Notes under the pieces: model-generated
The model's database searches: none
Seen by the model: only the letters and a program-made list of their open reading frames with translations
What the model was told of the DNA's origin: nothing
Translations under genes and position numbers: made by a program
Part shown: one piece after another, positions 9,701 through 18,318 of the stretch
Position numbering within the stretch: position 1 is the stretch's first letter
Layout of the letters: the number at the start of each line of letters is the position of its first letter
NCBI RefSeq assembly: GCF_001650915.1
Contig: NZ_LXYO01000023.1
Location: 1,116,001-1,180,000 of the forward strand
Reading direction: 5' to 3'
Source of the DNA: Marinobacter sp. EhC06
GTDB lineage: Bacteria > Pseudomonadota > Gammaproteobacteria > Pseudomonadales > Oleiphilaceae
Length of the DNA: 64,000 nucleotides

Positions 9701-10510
9701 TCACCGCTTCAAATACTGACTGAAATCCACATCACTGGCAGACAGAATTGCCTGAACCCGGTTGTGAACCCCGAGCTTGCGAAGGATCGCAGACACATGG
9801 GCCTTCACCGTGGTCTCGGCGATGTTCAGGTTATAGGCAATCTGCTTGTTGGATTCACCCTTGGACATGCGCTCGAGCACCAGCAGCTGGCGGCGGGTCA
9901 GGGAGTTCAGCAGCTCCGGTGAAATCGGATTATCCTCATTGCGGCTGCGGCGGGTGTTGCTTTCCTTGCCGGTGCGGATGATGTCCGAGGGCAGGTATAC
10001 ATTGCCGTTCAGGATCTGCTGGATGGCCTCGGTCATCTGGGCCCGGGGCGAGGACTTGGTAATGAAGCCGCAGGCGCCGTAAGTAATGGCCTGCAGTACC
10101 ACCTGTTTGTCTTCCTCGGCAGAGACAATCACCACCGGAATGGTCGGGGCCTCATTGCGCAGCGTGATCAGACCGTTGAGGCCATGCATGCCCGGCATAT
10201 TCAGGTCCAGCAGGATAAGGTCCAGATCGTCGTTCTCACGAGTGATATCGAGGGCGCTGTCCAGATCGTCGGTTTCGATGATCTCGCTGCCCTCAAAGCC
10301 AGAGGCGATAACGCTGCTGATGGCTTCGCGGAACAGTGGGTGGTCGTCGGCAATCAGAATCTTGTAAGCCGGCTCCATGGATGGGTCTACCTGTTTGTTT
10401 TCAGTGTCGGGAATGGCTTCCGAATCATGATAGCGTTTTTCAGAAGCATGATGGCAGTTTTCGGAAGGGTAGTTCTCGGTAGAGAGTGCGGCTTCGAGCT
10501 CGTTCAGCAT
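9701..10510 (-). CDS. LuxR-family response regulator, AgmR/ErbR type
   Basis: Receiver plus LuxR-type HTH regulator. The receiver (about residues 48-165) has the DD acidic pair in LIADDHPLF, phosphoacceptor D102 in [11 protein letters not shown] and the conserved K in GFITKSSP. The HTH is [35 protein letters not shown] (written in part). AgmR/ErbR activates PQQ ethanol oxidation genes in Pseudomonas, and the order nosP-nahK-agmR is the same there. Start: ATG at 10510 has AGGAGG seven bases upstream; a second ATG at 10378 ([12 protein letters not shown]) fits the usual family length but has a poor ribosome site, so a 44-residue acidic N-terminal extension is likely. Confidence 0.82.
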   Translation of the reverse strand: MLNELEAALSTENYPSENCHHASEKRYHDSEAIPDTENKQVDPSMEPAYKILIADDHPLFREAISSVIASGFEGSEIIETDDLDSALDITRENDDLDLILLDLNMPGMHGLNGLITLRNEAPTIPVVIVSAEEDKQVVLQAITYGACGFITKSSPRAQMTEAIQQILNGNVYLPSDIIRTGKESNTRRSRNEDNPISPELLNSLTRRQLLVLERMSKGESNKQIAYNLNIAETTVKAHVSAILRKLGVHNRVQAILSASDVDFSQYLKR

Positions 10511-10679
10511 GGCGGCCTCCTGTGCAGAGAATCGCCGGAATCGGTTCCGATCCTCTGTTTATTATTGTGATGGTTTCATTACACGCCATCTTGGTCTCGG
10601 GTTGAATGCGACCATCGCACCAAAAAACAGGCACCAAAGTACTATTCTTGCAAGGCTGTGGGCTTCGTATCGTGGAGCA

Positions 10680-11702
10680 ATGAGCCTACAACCAACAATA
10701 ACGACCGTCTCCCAATCCTCGCTTGCCGATCCCTGGATCAAACAGGGAATGGTCGCACTGCTATGTCTTCTTTTGAGTCTTGCAGGCAGTGTCCATGCCC
10801 GGGAAGGAGCGCCTGACCTGCCCGTGCTGTCTGTCAGCGTGTTGCAGTTTGGCACCGCCCACTGGGAGCTCGACCATCTCCTGCACCGGAAGCTGGACCG
10901 GGAGCATGGCTACCAATTGGAATTGAAACCGGTTGCCAACCTGCCGGCCTCCAGACTGGCGGTCACCAGCGGCTCGGTGCACGGTGCCGTCGCCGATCTG
11001 CTCTGGGCACAGTCGCGATTCCAGGCCGGCACGCCCTACCTGTACGTGCCGTTCTCCTCCCAGATTGGCGATATCGTCGTCGCTGACAGCTCAACGATTC
11101 GCTCGGTGGAGGATCTGGCGGGCAAGCGCATTGGTGTTGCCGGCGGGCCGGATAGCAAGGGTTGGATGCTGCTCAAGAAGGTGGCTCAGCGCCAGGGAAT
11201 CAATCTGGAGGAATCCGCCGAACTTCAGTTCGCAGCTCCGCCTCTGTTGAGCCAGGCGCTAAAGCGCGGGCAGGTGGATGTTATCGTTACCTACTGGCAT
11301 TTTGCGGCCCGCCTGAGAGGTGAGGGCGGCTGGCGATCGGTGTTTGGTATGGCTGACCTGCTCACTGAGCTGGACCTGGATCGCAACCTGCCGGTGCTTG
11401 GTTATGTCTTTCCAGAGCGCTGGGCGCGAGACAATGGCCCGCTGATGGATCGGTTTGCCGCTTCCCTGCAACAGGCCAAAGCCGAGCTGGCGGAGAGTAC
11501 ATCCTACTGGCAGCGCTTGCGTCCTCTCATGGGAGATCCGGACGACAGTGTTTTCGCAGCATTACGAGAGGGCTTTGTCGCCGGGACGCCTGCGCCGCAA
11601 ACGGACCAGAGAATCGCTGACTTGCAGCGTTTGATGACTCTCACCGGCGCCGACCCGGACAACCTTATGCCGGCTTCGCTGTTTTACCGGAGCCAGCCGT
11701 GA
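10680..11702 (+). CDS. ABC transporter substrate-binding protein, NitT/TauT (SsuA-like) family
   Basis: Periplasmic binding protein of 340 residues. After a short polar leader the hydrophobic core MVALLCLLLSLAGSVHA ends in a signal-peptidase site. The body shows the NMT1/SsuA pattern: LSVSVLQFGTAHWELDHL, then SSTIRSVEDLAGKRIGVAGGPDSKGW and an RGQVDVIVTYW segment. Initiation could be at 10680 (GGAG only three bases upstream) or at 10749 (MVALLC, GGG just before). It is first of a three-gene operon with the permease and ATPase. The substrate is unknown; placement in the PQQ locus suggests a compound tied to alcohol oxidation. Confidence 0.78.
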   Translation: MSLQPTITTVSQSSLADPWIKQGMVALLCLLLSLAGSVHAREGAPDLPVLSVSVLQFGTAHWELDHLLHRKLDREHGYQLELKPVANLPASRLAVTSGSVHGAVADLLWAQSRFQAGTPYLYVPFSSQIGDIVVADSSTIRSVEDLAGKRIGVAGGPDSKGWMLLKKVAQRQGINLEESAELQFAAPPLLSQALKRGQVDVIVTYWHFAARLRGEGGWRSVFGMADLLTELDLDRNLPVLGYVFPERWARDNGPLMDRFAASLQQAKAELAESTSYWQRLRPLMGDPDDSVFAALREGFVAGTPAPQTDQRIADLQRLMTLTGADPDNLMPASLFYRSQP

Positions 11703-12475
11703 AAGGCCGTGCCGGACGGCCGCCGCTGTGGAGCTACTGGGTAGTCCTGCCGTCGTTTGTCCTGCTCTGGGGGCTCATTGCCTGGCTGCTTCAGTCGCCC
11801 TTGCTGCCGACGCCCCTGAACGTGCTGGACACCCTGATTCGTGAATCGGCGACCGGCGAGCTCTGGCATCATCTGGGCGCGACCCTCGGGCGTGTGGTGG
11901 TCGCCTTTATTCTGGCCATGATCATTGGTACAGCCATCGGCATCGTCATGGGCCGTTCGCCAACCACCAATGCCCTGTTCGATCCCTTGCTGGTGCTTTT
12001 ACTGAACCTGCCGGCCCTGGTCACCATCATCCTCATGTATGTCTGGTTCGGCCTGGTGGAAGTGGCCGCCGTGATGGCGGTCGTGATCAACAAAGTGCCC
12101 AACGTGGCGGTTACCGTCCGGGAAGGCGCCCGCAGCCTGGACTATAGGCTCGAGGAGATGGCCACTGTTTACGAGTTCACCCGGTGGCAACGGTTGCGGG
12201 AAGTCTGGGTACCCCAGCTGTTTCCCTATCTCATGGCGGCCACCCGGGGCGGCCTGGCCCTGATCTGGAAAATTGTCCTGGTGGTGGAGCTGCTCGGCCG
12301 TTCCAGCGGCGTTGGCTTCCAGCTGCATATGGCATTTCAGGTGTTCGATGTGGCCGCCATTCTTGCCTACAGCCTGGCGTTTATCGCCGTCGTCCAGCTG
12401 ATTGAACTGGCCATCCTCCAGCCCCTTGAGCGCCGGTCCAGTCGCTGGCGACAGCCGGAGGCGGCCCATGCTTGA
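11699..12475 (+). CDS. ABC transporter permease, SsuC/TauC-like
   Basis: Inner-membrane permease of 258 residues with about six hydrophobic segments, the first being YWVVLPSFVLLWGLIAWLLQ. The EAA loop appears around EMATVYEFTRWQRLREVWVPQLFPYLMAATRGG. The GTG start overlaps the stop of the binding-protein gene (GTGA), indicating translational coupling, and its own end overlaps the ATPase start. It would form the channel of the importer encoded by 10680-13139. Confidence 0.83.
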   Translation: MKGRAGRPPLWSYWVVLPSFVLLWGLIAWLLQSPLLPTPLNVLDTLIRESATGELWHHLGATLGRVVVAFILAMIIGTAIGIVMGRSPTTNALFDPLLVLLLNLPALVTIILMYVWFGLVEVAAVMAVVINKVPNVAVTVREGARSLDYRLEEMATVYEFTRWQRLREVWVPQLFPYLMAATRGGLALIWKIVLVVELLGRSSGVGFQLHMAFQVFDVAAILAYSLAFIAVVQLIELAILQPLERRSSRWRQPEAAHA

Positions 12476-13139
12476 GCTCAGAATCGCAGGCCGCGATTTC
12501 GGCCTGCCAGTGCTCGGAGAGGTCTTCGCAACCATTGCGCGAGGCGATCGCATCTGCCTTCTGGGACCATCGGGTATTGGCAAGACGACGCTGCTGAACG
12601 CGATTGCCGGTCTCGATAAATCGGTGCCAGAGAGCGCCGTTATCGGTCGGAACCAGCTCCGGGTGGGCTACCTGTTTCAGGAGCATCGCTTGCTGCCATG
12701 GCGGACTTTAAACGCGAATCTTTCGCTTGTTGGGGCCAGTGATGAGGAGGCTGAAACGTTGCTGGGTCAGGTTGGCTTGTCCGGCTATGGACACTACCTG
12801 CCGGATCAACTGTCACTTGGCATGGCCCGGAGAGCCGCCCTGGCCCGCTGCCTTGCGGTGAAACCCGACTTGCTCTTGCTGGACGAGCCGTTTGCCTCGC
12901 TGGACCCTGTGATGGCAGGTGAACTCAAGGCGCTGATTGCCGGGATTCTGGATTCGCGTCCGAAGATGGCGATGATCTGCGTTACCCATGATGGCGAGGA
13001 TGCAGAGATCTTGGCGAACCGTCTGTGGTACCTGGATGGCAAGCCTGCGCGTCTTCAGTGGGATGACGCTATCGGTGAGCCCGGATTGATCGATGGGCTG
13101 CTTGGGAGGCTTCGTGATCTGGATTTGACGGGCTCGTAG
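12468..13139 (+). CDS. ABC transporter ATP-binding protein
   Basis: ATPase of 223 residues. Walker A is GPSGIGKTT, the Q-loop is LFQEHRLLPW, and the Walker B is DLLLLDEPFASLDP with the H-loop in VTHDGEDAE. The signature motif is degenerate (LSLGMARRAAL, in place of LSGGQ). The ATG at 12468 has GGAGG six bases upstream and overlaps the permease stop. It is shorter than most NitT/TauT ATPases (about 250), with little after the H-loop. Energises the importer of this operon. Confidence 0.82.
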   Translation: MLELRIAGRDFGLPVLGEVFATIARGDRICLLGPSGIGKTTLLNAIAGLDKSVPESAVIGRNQLRVGYLFQEHRLLPWRTLNANLSLVGASDEEAETLLGQVGLSGYGHYLPDQLSLGMARRAALARCLAVKPDLLLLDEPFASLDPVMAGELKALIAGILDSRPKMAMICVTHDGEDAEILANRLWYLDGKPARLQWDDAIGEPGLIDGLLGRLRDLDLTGS

Positions 13140-13163
13140 GTTGATCGATGGGTGTCCGCAGTC

Positions 13164-13195
13164 TGTCGGATTACGCTTTGCTAATCCGACCTACG
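13164..13195 (+). repeat. REP-like palindrome
   Basis: TGTCGGATTACGC...GCTAATCCGACCTACG, a palindrome nearly identical to the inverted copy at 9657-9689. Both lie between convergent gene ends. Confidence 0.7.
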
Positions 13196-13214
13196 AGGTC
13201 TGCCCTCCTCCGAA

Positions 13215-14021
13215 TCAGGCAGGCTTGGAAGCCCCAAGTATCCTGGTGCGTTGCGGCCGGAAGCCAGCGGTCGCTAGCAAAGCTAGGGTAACTGTCACGC
13301 CGGCGGTAATTCCGTAAGCCATGGGATTCCATTCCAGATAGAGCGAAAACCGGATCGCCTCCACGGCGTGGGTAAACGGATTGAACTGACAGATCCAGTA
13401 GAGCCAGGGACTGGCCTCGTTCATGCGCCAGAGCGGATAGAGCGCTGAGGACATGAAGAACATCGGGAAGATAACAAAGTTCATCACCCCGGCGAAGTTC
13501 TCCAGCTGCTTGATCCAGGTGGCGATCAGTAGGCCCAACGCGCCCAGCATCAGGCTGGTGAGAATCAACGCCGGCAGCACGGCCAGGTAGCCCCAGAGTG
13601 GTGGCTCCACATCCATCAGCAGTGCCAGCAGCAGGAACACATACACCTGGCCGATGGACACCACACCCATGGCCAGCAGTTTGGTCACCAGCAAAAAAGG
13701 ACGGGGCAGGGGGCTCATCAGCAGCACCCGCATGCTGCCCAGCTCCCGGTCGTAGACCATGGACAGGGCGCCCTGCATGCTGTTGAACAGGATGATCATG
13801 CCGCACAGCCCGGGGGCGATGTAGGTCTCGTAGGTGATGTAGGTTTCATAGGGCGGGATGATGGAAATGCCCAGAACCGCACGGAATCCGGCGGCGAACA
13901 CCACCAGCCAGAGCAGTGGCCGGACCAGTGCGCTGGCGAAGCGGGTGCGCTGCTGCCAGAAGCGCAGCCATTCACGAGTCTGGATGCCTACGAAACAGTG
14001 CCAGTAGTGAGCTGCTTTCAT
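13215..14021 (-). CDS. PQQ-associated ABC-2 type permease (PedC-like)
   Basis: Membrane protein of 268 residues with six hydrophobic segments (for example FASALVRPLLWLVVFAAGF and YLAVLPALILTSLMLGALG), of the ABC-2/daunorubicin-resistance exporter type. The family occurs in PQQ alcohol dehydrogenase loci ('alcohol ABC transporter permease', PedC). It starts one base after the stop of the ATPase gene and shares its direction with the ATPase, the beta-propeller and the binding protein, so it closes a four-gene operon. The transported compound is unknown. Confidence 0.83.
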   Translation of the reverse strand: MKAAHYWHCFVGIQTREWLRFWQQRTRFASALVRPLLWLVVFAAGFRAVLGISIIPPYETYITYETYIAPGLCGMIILFNSMQGALSMVYDRELGSMRVLLMSPLPRPFLLVTKLLAMGVVSIGQVYVFLLLALLMDVEPPLWGYLAVLPALILTSLMLGALGLLIATWIKQLENFAGVMNFVIFPMFFMSSALYPLWRMNEASPWLYWICQFNPFTHAVEAIRFSLYLEWNPMAYGITAGVTVTLALLATAGFRPQRTRILGASKPA

Positions 14022-14022
14022 A

Positions 14023-14745
14023 TCAGCCGGCTCCGGTCAGGGAATGGAAGGTTTCCGCCAGATCCCGGGTGCCTTCGGCTTCGCAGATGGCCTGGCCCTT
14101 GCCGTCGGCCAGCAACTGGCCCTGGTGCAGGATCAGGACCCGGTCTTCGGCACGGACTTCCTCGATCAGGTGGGTAGCCCAGAGCACAGTCAATCCGTCT
14201 TCCTCGCACAGGGTTCGGACGTGCTCGTTTAGCGCTTTGCGGCTGGCAACGTCCAGGCCCACCGTGGGTTCGTCGAGCAACAAAAGCGAGGGCTCGTGCA
14301 GCAGGGCGCGGGCAATCTCCACGCGCCGGCGGTGACCGCCGTTGAGCTGGCGGACGGCATCGTTGGCCCGGTCCAGCAGGCTGAAGCGTTCCAGCTCCCG
14401 GTCACCGCGGACTCTGGCTTCCTTGCGGGAAAGACCATGCAAGGCGGCGTGATATTGCAGGTTCTGGCGAACAGTCAGATCCAGATCGAGGGCGTTCTGC
14501 TGGAAAACCACGCCGATTCGGCGCATGGCCTCGGCCGGCTGTTTTTTCAGGGACTGCCCGGCCAGCAGGAGTTCGCCCTGCTGTAGGGCCAGCAGGCGGG
14601 TGAGCAAACCAAACAGGGTTGATTTGCCGGCGCCGTTGGGCCCGAGTAGGGCGTGAAAACGGCCAGAGGTCAGCGCAAAGCTGACCTCACGGAGCACCGG
14701 CTTCTCGCCGTAACGAAAGCTCAGGTTGCTCGCTTCAATGGTCAT
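14023..14745 (-). CDS. PQQ-associated ABC transporter ATP-binding protein
   Basis: ATPase of 240 residues: Walker A GPNGAGKSTL, Q-loop VFQQNALDLDL, a degenerate signature region LNGGHRRRVEIARALLH, Walker B LLLLDEPTVGLD and H-loop WATHLIEE. It belongs to the group found beside PQQ-dependent alcohol dehydrogenases. Its ATG overlaps the end of the beta-propeller gene upstream, and it ends just before the permease start. It would power the ABC-2 permease at 13215-14021. Confidence 0.85.
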   Translation of the reverse strand: MTIEASNLSFRYGEKPVLREVSFALTSGRFHALLGPNGAGKSTLFGLLTRLLALQQGELLLAGQSLKKQPAEAMRRIGVVFQQNALDLDLTVRQNLQYHAALHGLSRKEARVRGDRELERFSLLDRANDAVRQLNGGHRRRVEIARALLHEPSLLLLDEPTVGLDVASRKALNEHVRTLCEEDGLTVLWATHLIEEVRAEDRVLILHQGQLLADGKGQAICEAEGTRDLAETFHSLTGAG

Positions 14746-15716
14746 GACGTCGGATCGATGACCACGCCCCAGGGGTAGCGGCCTACCTTGATGGACTTGA
14801 TGACCTTCATGTCTTCCACGTCGATCACGGAGACATCGCCGGACACGCCGTTGGTGGTGTAGAGGTGCTTCTCATCCTTGTCCAGATCCAGCTGCCACAC
14901 CCGGGCGCCGACCAGCAGGTAATCCAGAACTTCATAGGTTTGGGCATCAACAACCGCCACATGATTGGAGGGACCGAGCGCTACGAAGGCGTATTTGCCA
15001 TCGGACGTCAGTTCAATACCCACTGGCTGTACCCGATCCTGATTCACGCCCGGTACCTTGAAGGACATCTCGTGGATCTGCTCCAGGTTGTCCACGTCGA
15101 TGATGTGCACGGTGCCACCGATTTCCGCGGAGGCCCAGGCAATCTTGCTGTCCTTGCTGAACTCCACGTGGCGCGGGCGCTGGCCGACCACAATGTTCTT
15201 CTCGATCTCGAAGGTCTCGGTGTTGATCCAGTGCAGCATGCTGGTGGTTTCGGACGTGTTGACCGCCCACTTGCCGTCGGGGCTCACGGCCATCCCTTCG
15301 GGTTCAATGCCCACATCAATCTGGGCCAGAACATCCTTGGTATCCACATCCACCACCGTCACGATGGCGTCGTCCTCGTTGGCAATGTAAAGGTGTTTGT
15401 TGTTCGGGTGCAGCGCGAACTGCTCTGGATCTTCACCGGAGGGCAGGGTGTCCACAATCTTGCGGGTGGCAAGGTCCAGCACCTGGACGGTGTCGTCGTC
15501 GCTGGCACAGATGTACAGCTTGGTGTAGTCCTTGGAAAGCAAAATGCCCCTGGGCCGCTGGCCCACATCGATGGTTTCAAGAACCTCCTGGGTCTCGGTA
15601 TCGATCACCGACAGGGTGTTGTCCTTCTCGTTGGACACATAGGCCACGCTGGCCAGAGCCGGTGTCGACAGGCCGATCATGGCGGCCAGGGCGGTCTGTT
15701 TGAACAGGGTTTTCAT
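14742..15716 (-). CDS. PQQ-associated YVTN-type beta-propeller protein
   Basis: Periplasmic seven-bladed propeller of 324 residues. The start at MKTLFKQTAL gives a signal peptide ending TPALA; an in-frame start 11 codons upstream lacks any advantage. Repeats follow the YVTN pattern: AYVSNEKDNTLSVIDTETQEV, LYICASDDDTVQVLDLATRK and LYIANEDDAIVTVVDVDTKDV. It belongs to the 'PQQ-dependent catabolism-associated beta-propeller' type found in these loci. It contains no PQQ-enzyme tryptophan docking motifs, so it is probably a binding or scaffold protein. Confidence 0.85.
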   Translation of the reverse strand: MKTLFKQTALAAMIGLSTPALASVAYVSNEKDNTLSVIDTETQEVLETIDVGQRPRGILLSKDYTKLYICASDDDTVQVLDLATRKIVDTLPSGEDPEQFALHPNNKHLYIANEDDAIVTVVDVDTKDVLAQIDVGIEPEGMAVSPDGKWAVNTSETTSMLHWINTETFEIEKNIVVGQRPRHVEFSKDSKIAWASAEIGGTVHIIDVDNLEQIHEMSFKVPGVNQDRVQPVGIELTSDGKYAFVALGPSNHVAVVDAQTYEVLDYLLVGARVWQLDLDKDEKHLYTTNGVSGDVSVIDVEDMKVIKSIKVGRYPWGVVIDPTS

Positions 15717-15758
15717 GGTGTAACTCCTTCTTGTTTTGAAAGTTGGCAACCCACGGGG

Positions 15759-16931
15759 TCAGCCGTTGATCCGACACTTGCTCTCGGGACGATCAAAGCC
15801 GAGCGTGTCCATTTCGGTATTTGGGTGAAGAAAACCCTCGAACGGGGCGGTGGCGACCAGCCCTCTGGGATGAACCAGGGGAATGGGTTGTCGCAATTGG
15901 CCATTCCAGTCCCGGTAAGTGACTTTGCGGCCCTTGAACGCAGCCAGCTGGAATTTGTCGCTGAACAGGAAGTTCCGGATATCCACGGTGCTGGCGGAAT
16001 TCAGGTCGGTCACGGCGGTGCCGATTGAGCGAATAGCCGCCCATGCGGCGTAGTCTTCGCTGTTCATATCCCGATCGGCCAGCTCGCGAAAACGGTTCTG
16101 GAGTTGCGCCGCACCCCAGCTTTCCACCACCCGGTGCCAGGTGACCGGTGACATACCCTGGGTGCCCACCACCGGGCGCGGCAGCCAGGTGTTGAACGGC
16201 ACGTACTCGCCAAAATCGCCCCGCACGTCAGCGACTACCACCGCGTCGTAATCGCTGGCCTGGGTAAACAGGGGCAGCTCTTTTGAGGCGGTGCGACGCA
16301 GGTCGGCGTCAAAGGTCCAGGGCTTGTCTTCGACGATCTCCAGTCCGAAACGCTTGGCCGAGCGGCGGAAGGCATCGGCCCAGCCCTTGTCGGCCTCAGT
16401 GGGCCCGGTAATCAGAAACACTTCATCCCAGCGCCGCTGGTTCAGCCACTGGCCGAGGGCGTCGGTGAGCATCGAGTAGCTGGGCATGGTGTGCAGCAGG
16501 TTGACGTGGCACTGGCCGGTGCGCAGGGCATCGTCCTTGGCGCCAGCGTTGAAGATCAGGGTGTTGTCCCCGGCCTTTTCGGTGAGGGCTTTCAGGGTCG
16601 AGGCAGGCGCATTCACCACAAACAGGTCGAAACCATTCTCGCGCATGGCATCAAAGGCTGCGATGGCGCCTTCTTCCGAATCGGCAACCTCACTCTGGAG
16701 TGAGTAGGTCTGGCCCAGAAACTTGCCGGTGGTGCTGTTGTCGTTGATGGCCAGTTCGGCGCCTCGCAGGCCCGCGTCCTCAGGTTCTGGAATGACATTG
16801 GAAAGCACCGGTCTCTGATCCGGAACCCACTGCAGATAACCAATCCGCACATCGAGGTTCTCAGCCTGAAGTGGGCTTGCCGCCGCCAGTGTGATCAGTG
16901 AAGTGGCCGCTGTCCGGGACAGAAAAGACAT
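15759..16931 (-). CDS. PQQ-associated ABC substrate-binding protein (Leu/Ile/Val-like fold)
   Basis: Periplasmic binding protein of 390 residues with signal peptide MSFLSRTAATSLITLAAASP ending LQA. The domain starts DVRIGYLQWVPDQ and shows a type I periplasmic fold (GLRGAELAINDNSTTG, LLHTMPSYSMLTDALGQ, FLITGPTEADKGWADAF). This is the binding protein regularly found with the PQQ-associated ABC exporter. First gene of the leftward operon ending with the permease. The intergenic region to the divergent sensor kinase contains a GGGA-N5-TCCC site shared with other promoters of this locus. Confidence 0.83.
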   Translation of the reverse strand: MSFLSRTAATSLITLAAASPLQAENLDVRIGYLQWVPDQRPVLSNVIPEPEDAGLRGAELAINDNSTTGKFLGQTYSLQSEVADSEEGAIAAFDAMRENGFDLFVVNAPASTLKALTEKAGDNTLIFNAGAKDDALRTGQCHVNLLHTMPSYSMLTDALGQWLNQRRWDEVFLITGPTEADKGWADAFRRSAKRFGLEIVEDKPWTFDADLRRTASKELPLFTQASDYDAVVVADVRGDFGEYVPFNTWLPRPVVGTQGMSPVTWHRVVESWGAAQLQNRFRELADRDMNSEDYAAWAAIRSIGTAVTDLNSASTVDIRNFLFSDKFQLAAFKGRKVTYRDWNGQLRQPIPLVHPRGLVATAPFEGFLHPNTEMDTLGFDRPESKCRING

Positions 16932-16971
16932 GGGATTCTCCGGTTTGTTGTTGTGCTTCCAGCTTAGAGAA

Positions 16972-16986
16972 GGGAAAAAGTCCCGG
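16972..16986. promoter_or_regulatory. GGGA-N5-TCCC operator-like site (copy 1)
   Basis: GGGAAAAAGTCCCGG lies 41 bases upstream of the binding-protein start and in the divergent region to the sensor kinase. GGGA and TCCC are spaced exactly as in the two CGGGAA-N3-TTCCCG sites at 21691 and 23523. It is the most degenerate of the three. Confidence 0.4.
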
Positions 16987-17094
16987 AAATATTCAGAAAG
17001 TAGGAAAGTGGCGGTACTAAAGAACTATTCCGGTGAAAACTGGCGGCTTTAGCATGGAGATAGAAAGACTGTTTCCCCGCAACGGATAAAAACA

Positions 17095-18318
17095 ATGACC
17101 GTATACCGGAAGATTTCCCTCTTGATGCTGGCGGTTTTCCTCCTGGTCTACCTGCTTGGCGCGCTGCTCTACACCCAGCAGGCCCGGCATGATGTCCAGC
17201 GCGAGCTCGACGGTGTGGCCGGCCTGGCACAGAGCCTGGGAAGCCCCGCTGATCTTCCGGAATCTGTCGTCAGTAGCATGCGTCACCTGACCCCGGCGGC
17301 TGAAATGGAATCCGGGACCGGCGGCGAAGTGCCCGCCTGGTTCGTGGCGATGATTACCAGAGAATCTTCCCGGCCGGTGGCCAATGGCTGGCAGGTTGAT
17401 CCCGCCGACGAAGTTGAGGAAATCTGGGAAGGGTTCCTGCTGATTTCGGGTTCCTACGCAATCGGTATGTGCATGTGTTTTCTGGCTCTGTACGTGATGG
17501 TCCGGCGCGGCATACGCACACTTGCCAGTCTGTCCGAGGCCATGGGCGCGGTATCCGCGGGTCAGCTGACCTCCAGGCTGCCACGTCAGGGCGAGCAGGA
17601 ACTGGACGCGCTGGTTTGCCGGTTCAATTCCATGGCCGGGGAGCTGGAGTCGGAGCAGCAGACTGTCAGTCGTCTGCTTAATGAACTGCTGCAGTTGCAG
17701 GACCGGGAACGGGAGCACATCGCCCGGGTGCTGCACGACGACCTTGGCCAGTACCTGACCGGCATTCGCGCCCAGGCACGCAGCCTGCTCTATGATCCGG
17801 AACTGAGTGACCGGCAAAAACAGCAGGCCAGGGATCTGGCGGAGCACTGCGAGACTATCCAGAAGCATTTCCGGCACCTGTTGCAGGATTTGCACCCACT
17901 GGTGATGGAACAACTGGGTCTGGGCAGTGCAATCCGGCATCTGACCGAGCAATGGCAACAGCTCAGCGGTCTGGAGTGTCGACTGGCCATGGATGAGCGC
18001 CTGCCGGACTTTACCGGTGAGCAGCAGACCCACCTTTACCGATTCCTGCAGGAAGCCCTGAACAATGTCTCCCGACATGCCAACGCGTCCTGCGCAACGC
18101 TGGCCGTTGCCCGCAAAGACAACGAGCTGAGCATTGAGGTGCGTGATGACGGTGTCGGCAATGATCAGCTGCCAGGCAATGCGGGTCTCGGCGTACGTTC
18201 CATGTGTGAGCGGGCCCGCTGCCTGGGTGGTGAGGTCAGGTTTCTTAGCCGAATGGGCGAGGGAACTCGCATTCGGCTTGCCGTACCGCTCAGCCCGAAT
18301 ACCGGAGGTGTGCTGTGA
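17095..18318 (+). CDS. Membrane sensor histidine kinase, PedS2-like
   Basis: NarX/UhpB-type kinase of 407 residues. Transmembrane segment 1 (ISLLMLAVFLLVYLLGALL), a periplasmic sensor of about 95 residues, transmembrane segment 2 (FLLISGSYAIGMCMCFLALYVM), HAMP, then HisKA_3 with phospho-His H214 in REHIARVLHDDLGQYLTGI, and an HATPase with NNVSRHANAS and GLGVRSMCERA. It is co-transcribed with the LuxR regulator (4-base overlap). The order kinase-regulator-pentapeptide-PQQ dehydrogenase-cytochrome matches Pseudomonas putida pedS2-pedR2-PP_2673-pedE-pedF, where PedS2 represses/activates alternative PQQ enzymes in response to lanthanides. That role here is inferred from synteny. Confidence 0.72.
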   Translation: MTVYRKISLLMLAVFLLVYLLGALLYTQQARHDVQRELDGVAGLAQSLGSPADLPESVVSSMRHLTPAAEMESGTGGEVPAWFVAMITRESSRPVANGWQVDPADEVEEIWEGFLLISGSYAIGMCMCFLALYVMVRRGIRTLASLSEAMGAVSAGQLTSRLPRQGEQELDALVCRFNSMAGELESEQQTVSRLLNELLQLQDREREHIARVLHDDLGQYLTGIRAQARSLLYDPELSDRQKQQARDLAEHCETIQKHFRHLLQDLHPLVMEQLGLGSAIRHLTEQWQQLSGLECRLAMDERLPDFTGEQQTHLYRFLQEALNNVSRHANASCATLAVARKDNELSIEVRDDGVGNDQLPGNAGLGVRSMCERARCLGGEVRFLSRMGEGTRIRLAVPLSPNTGGVL

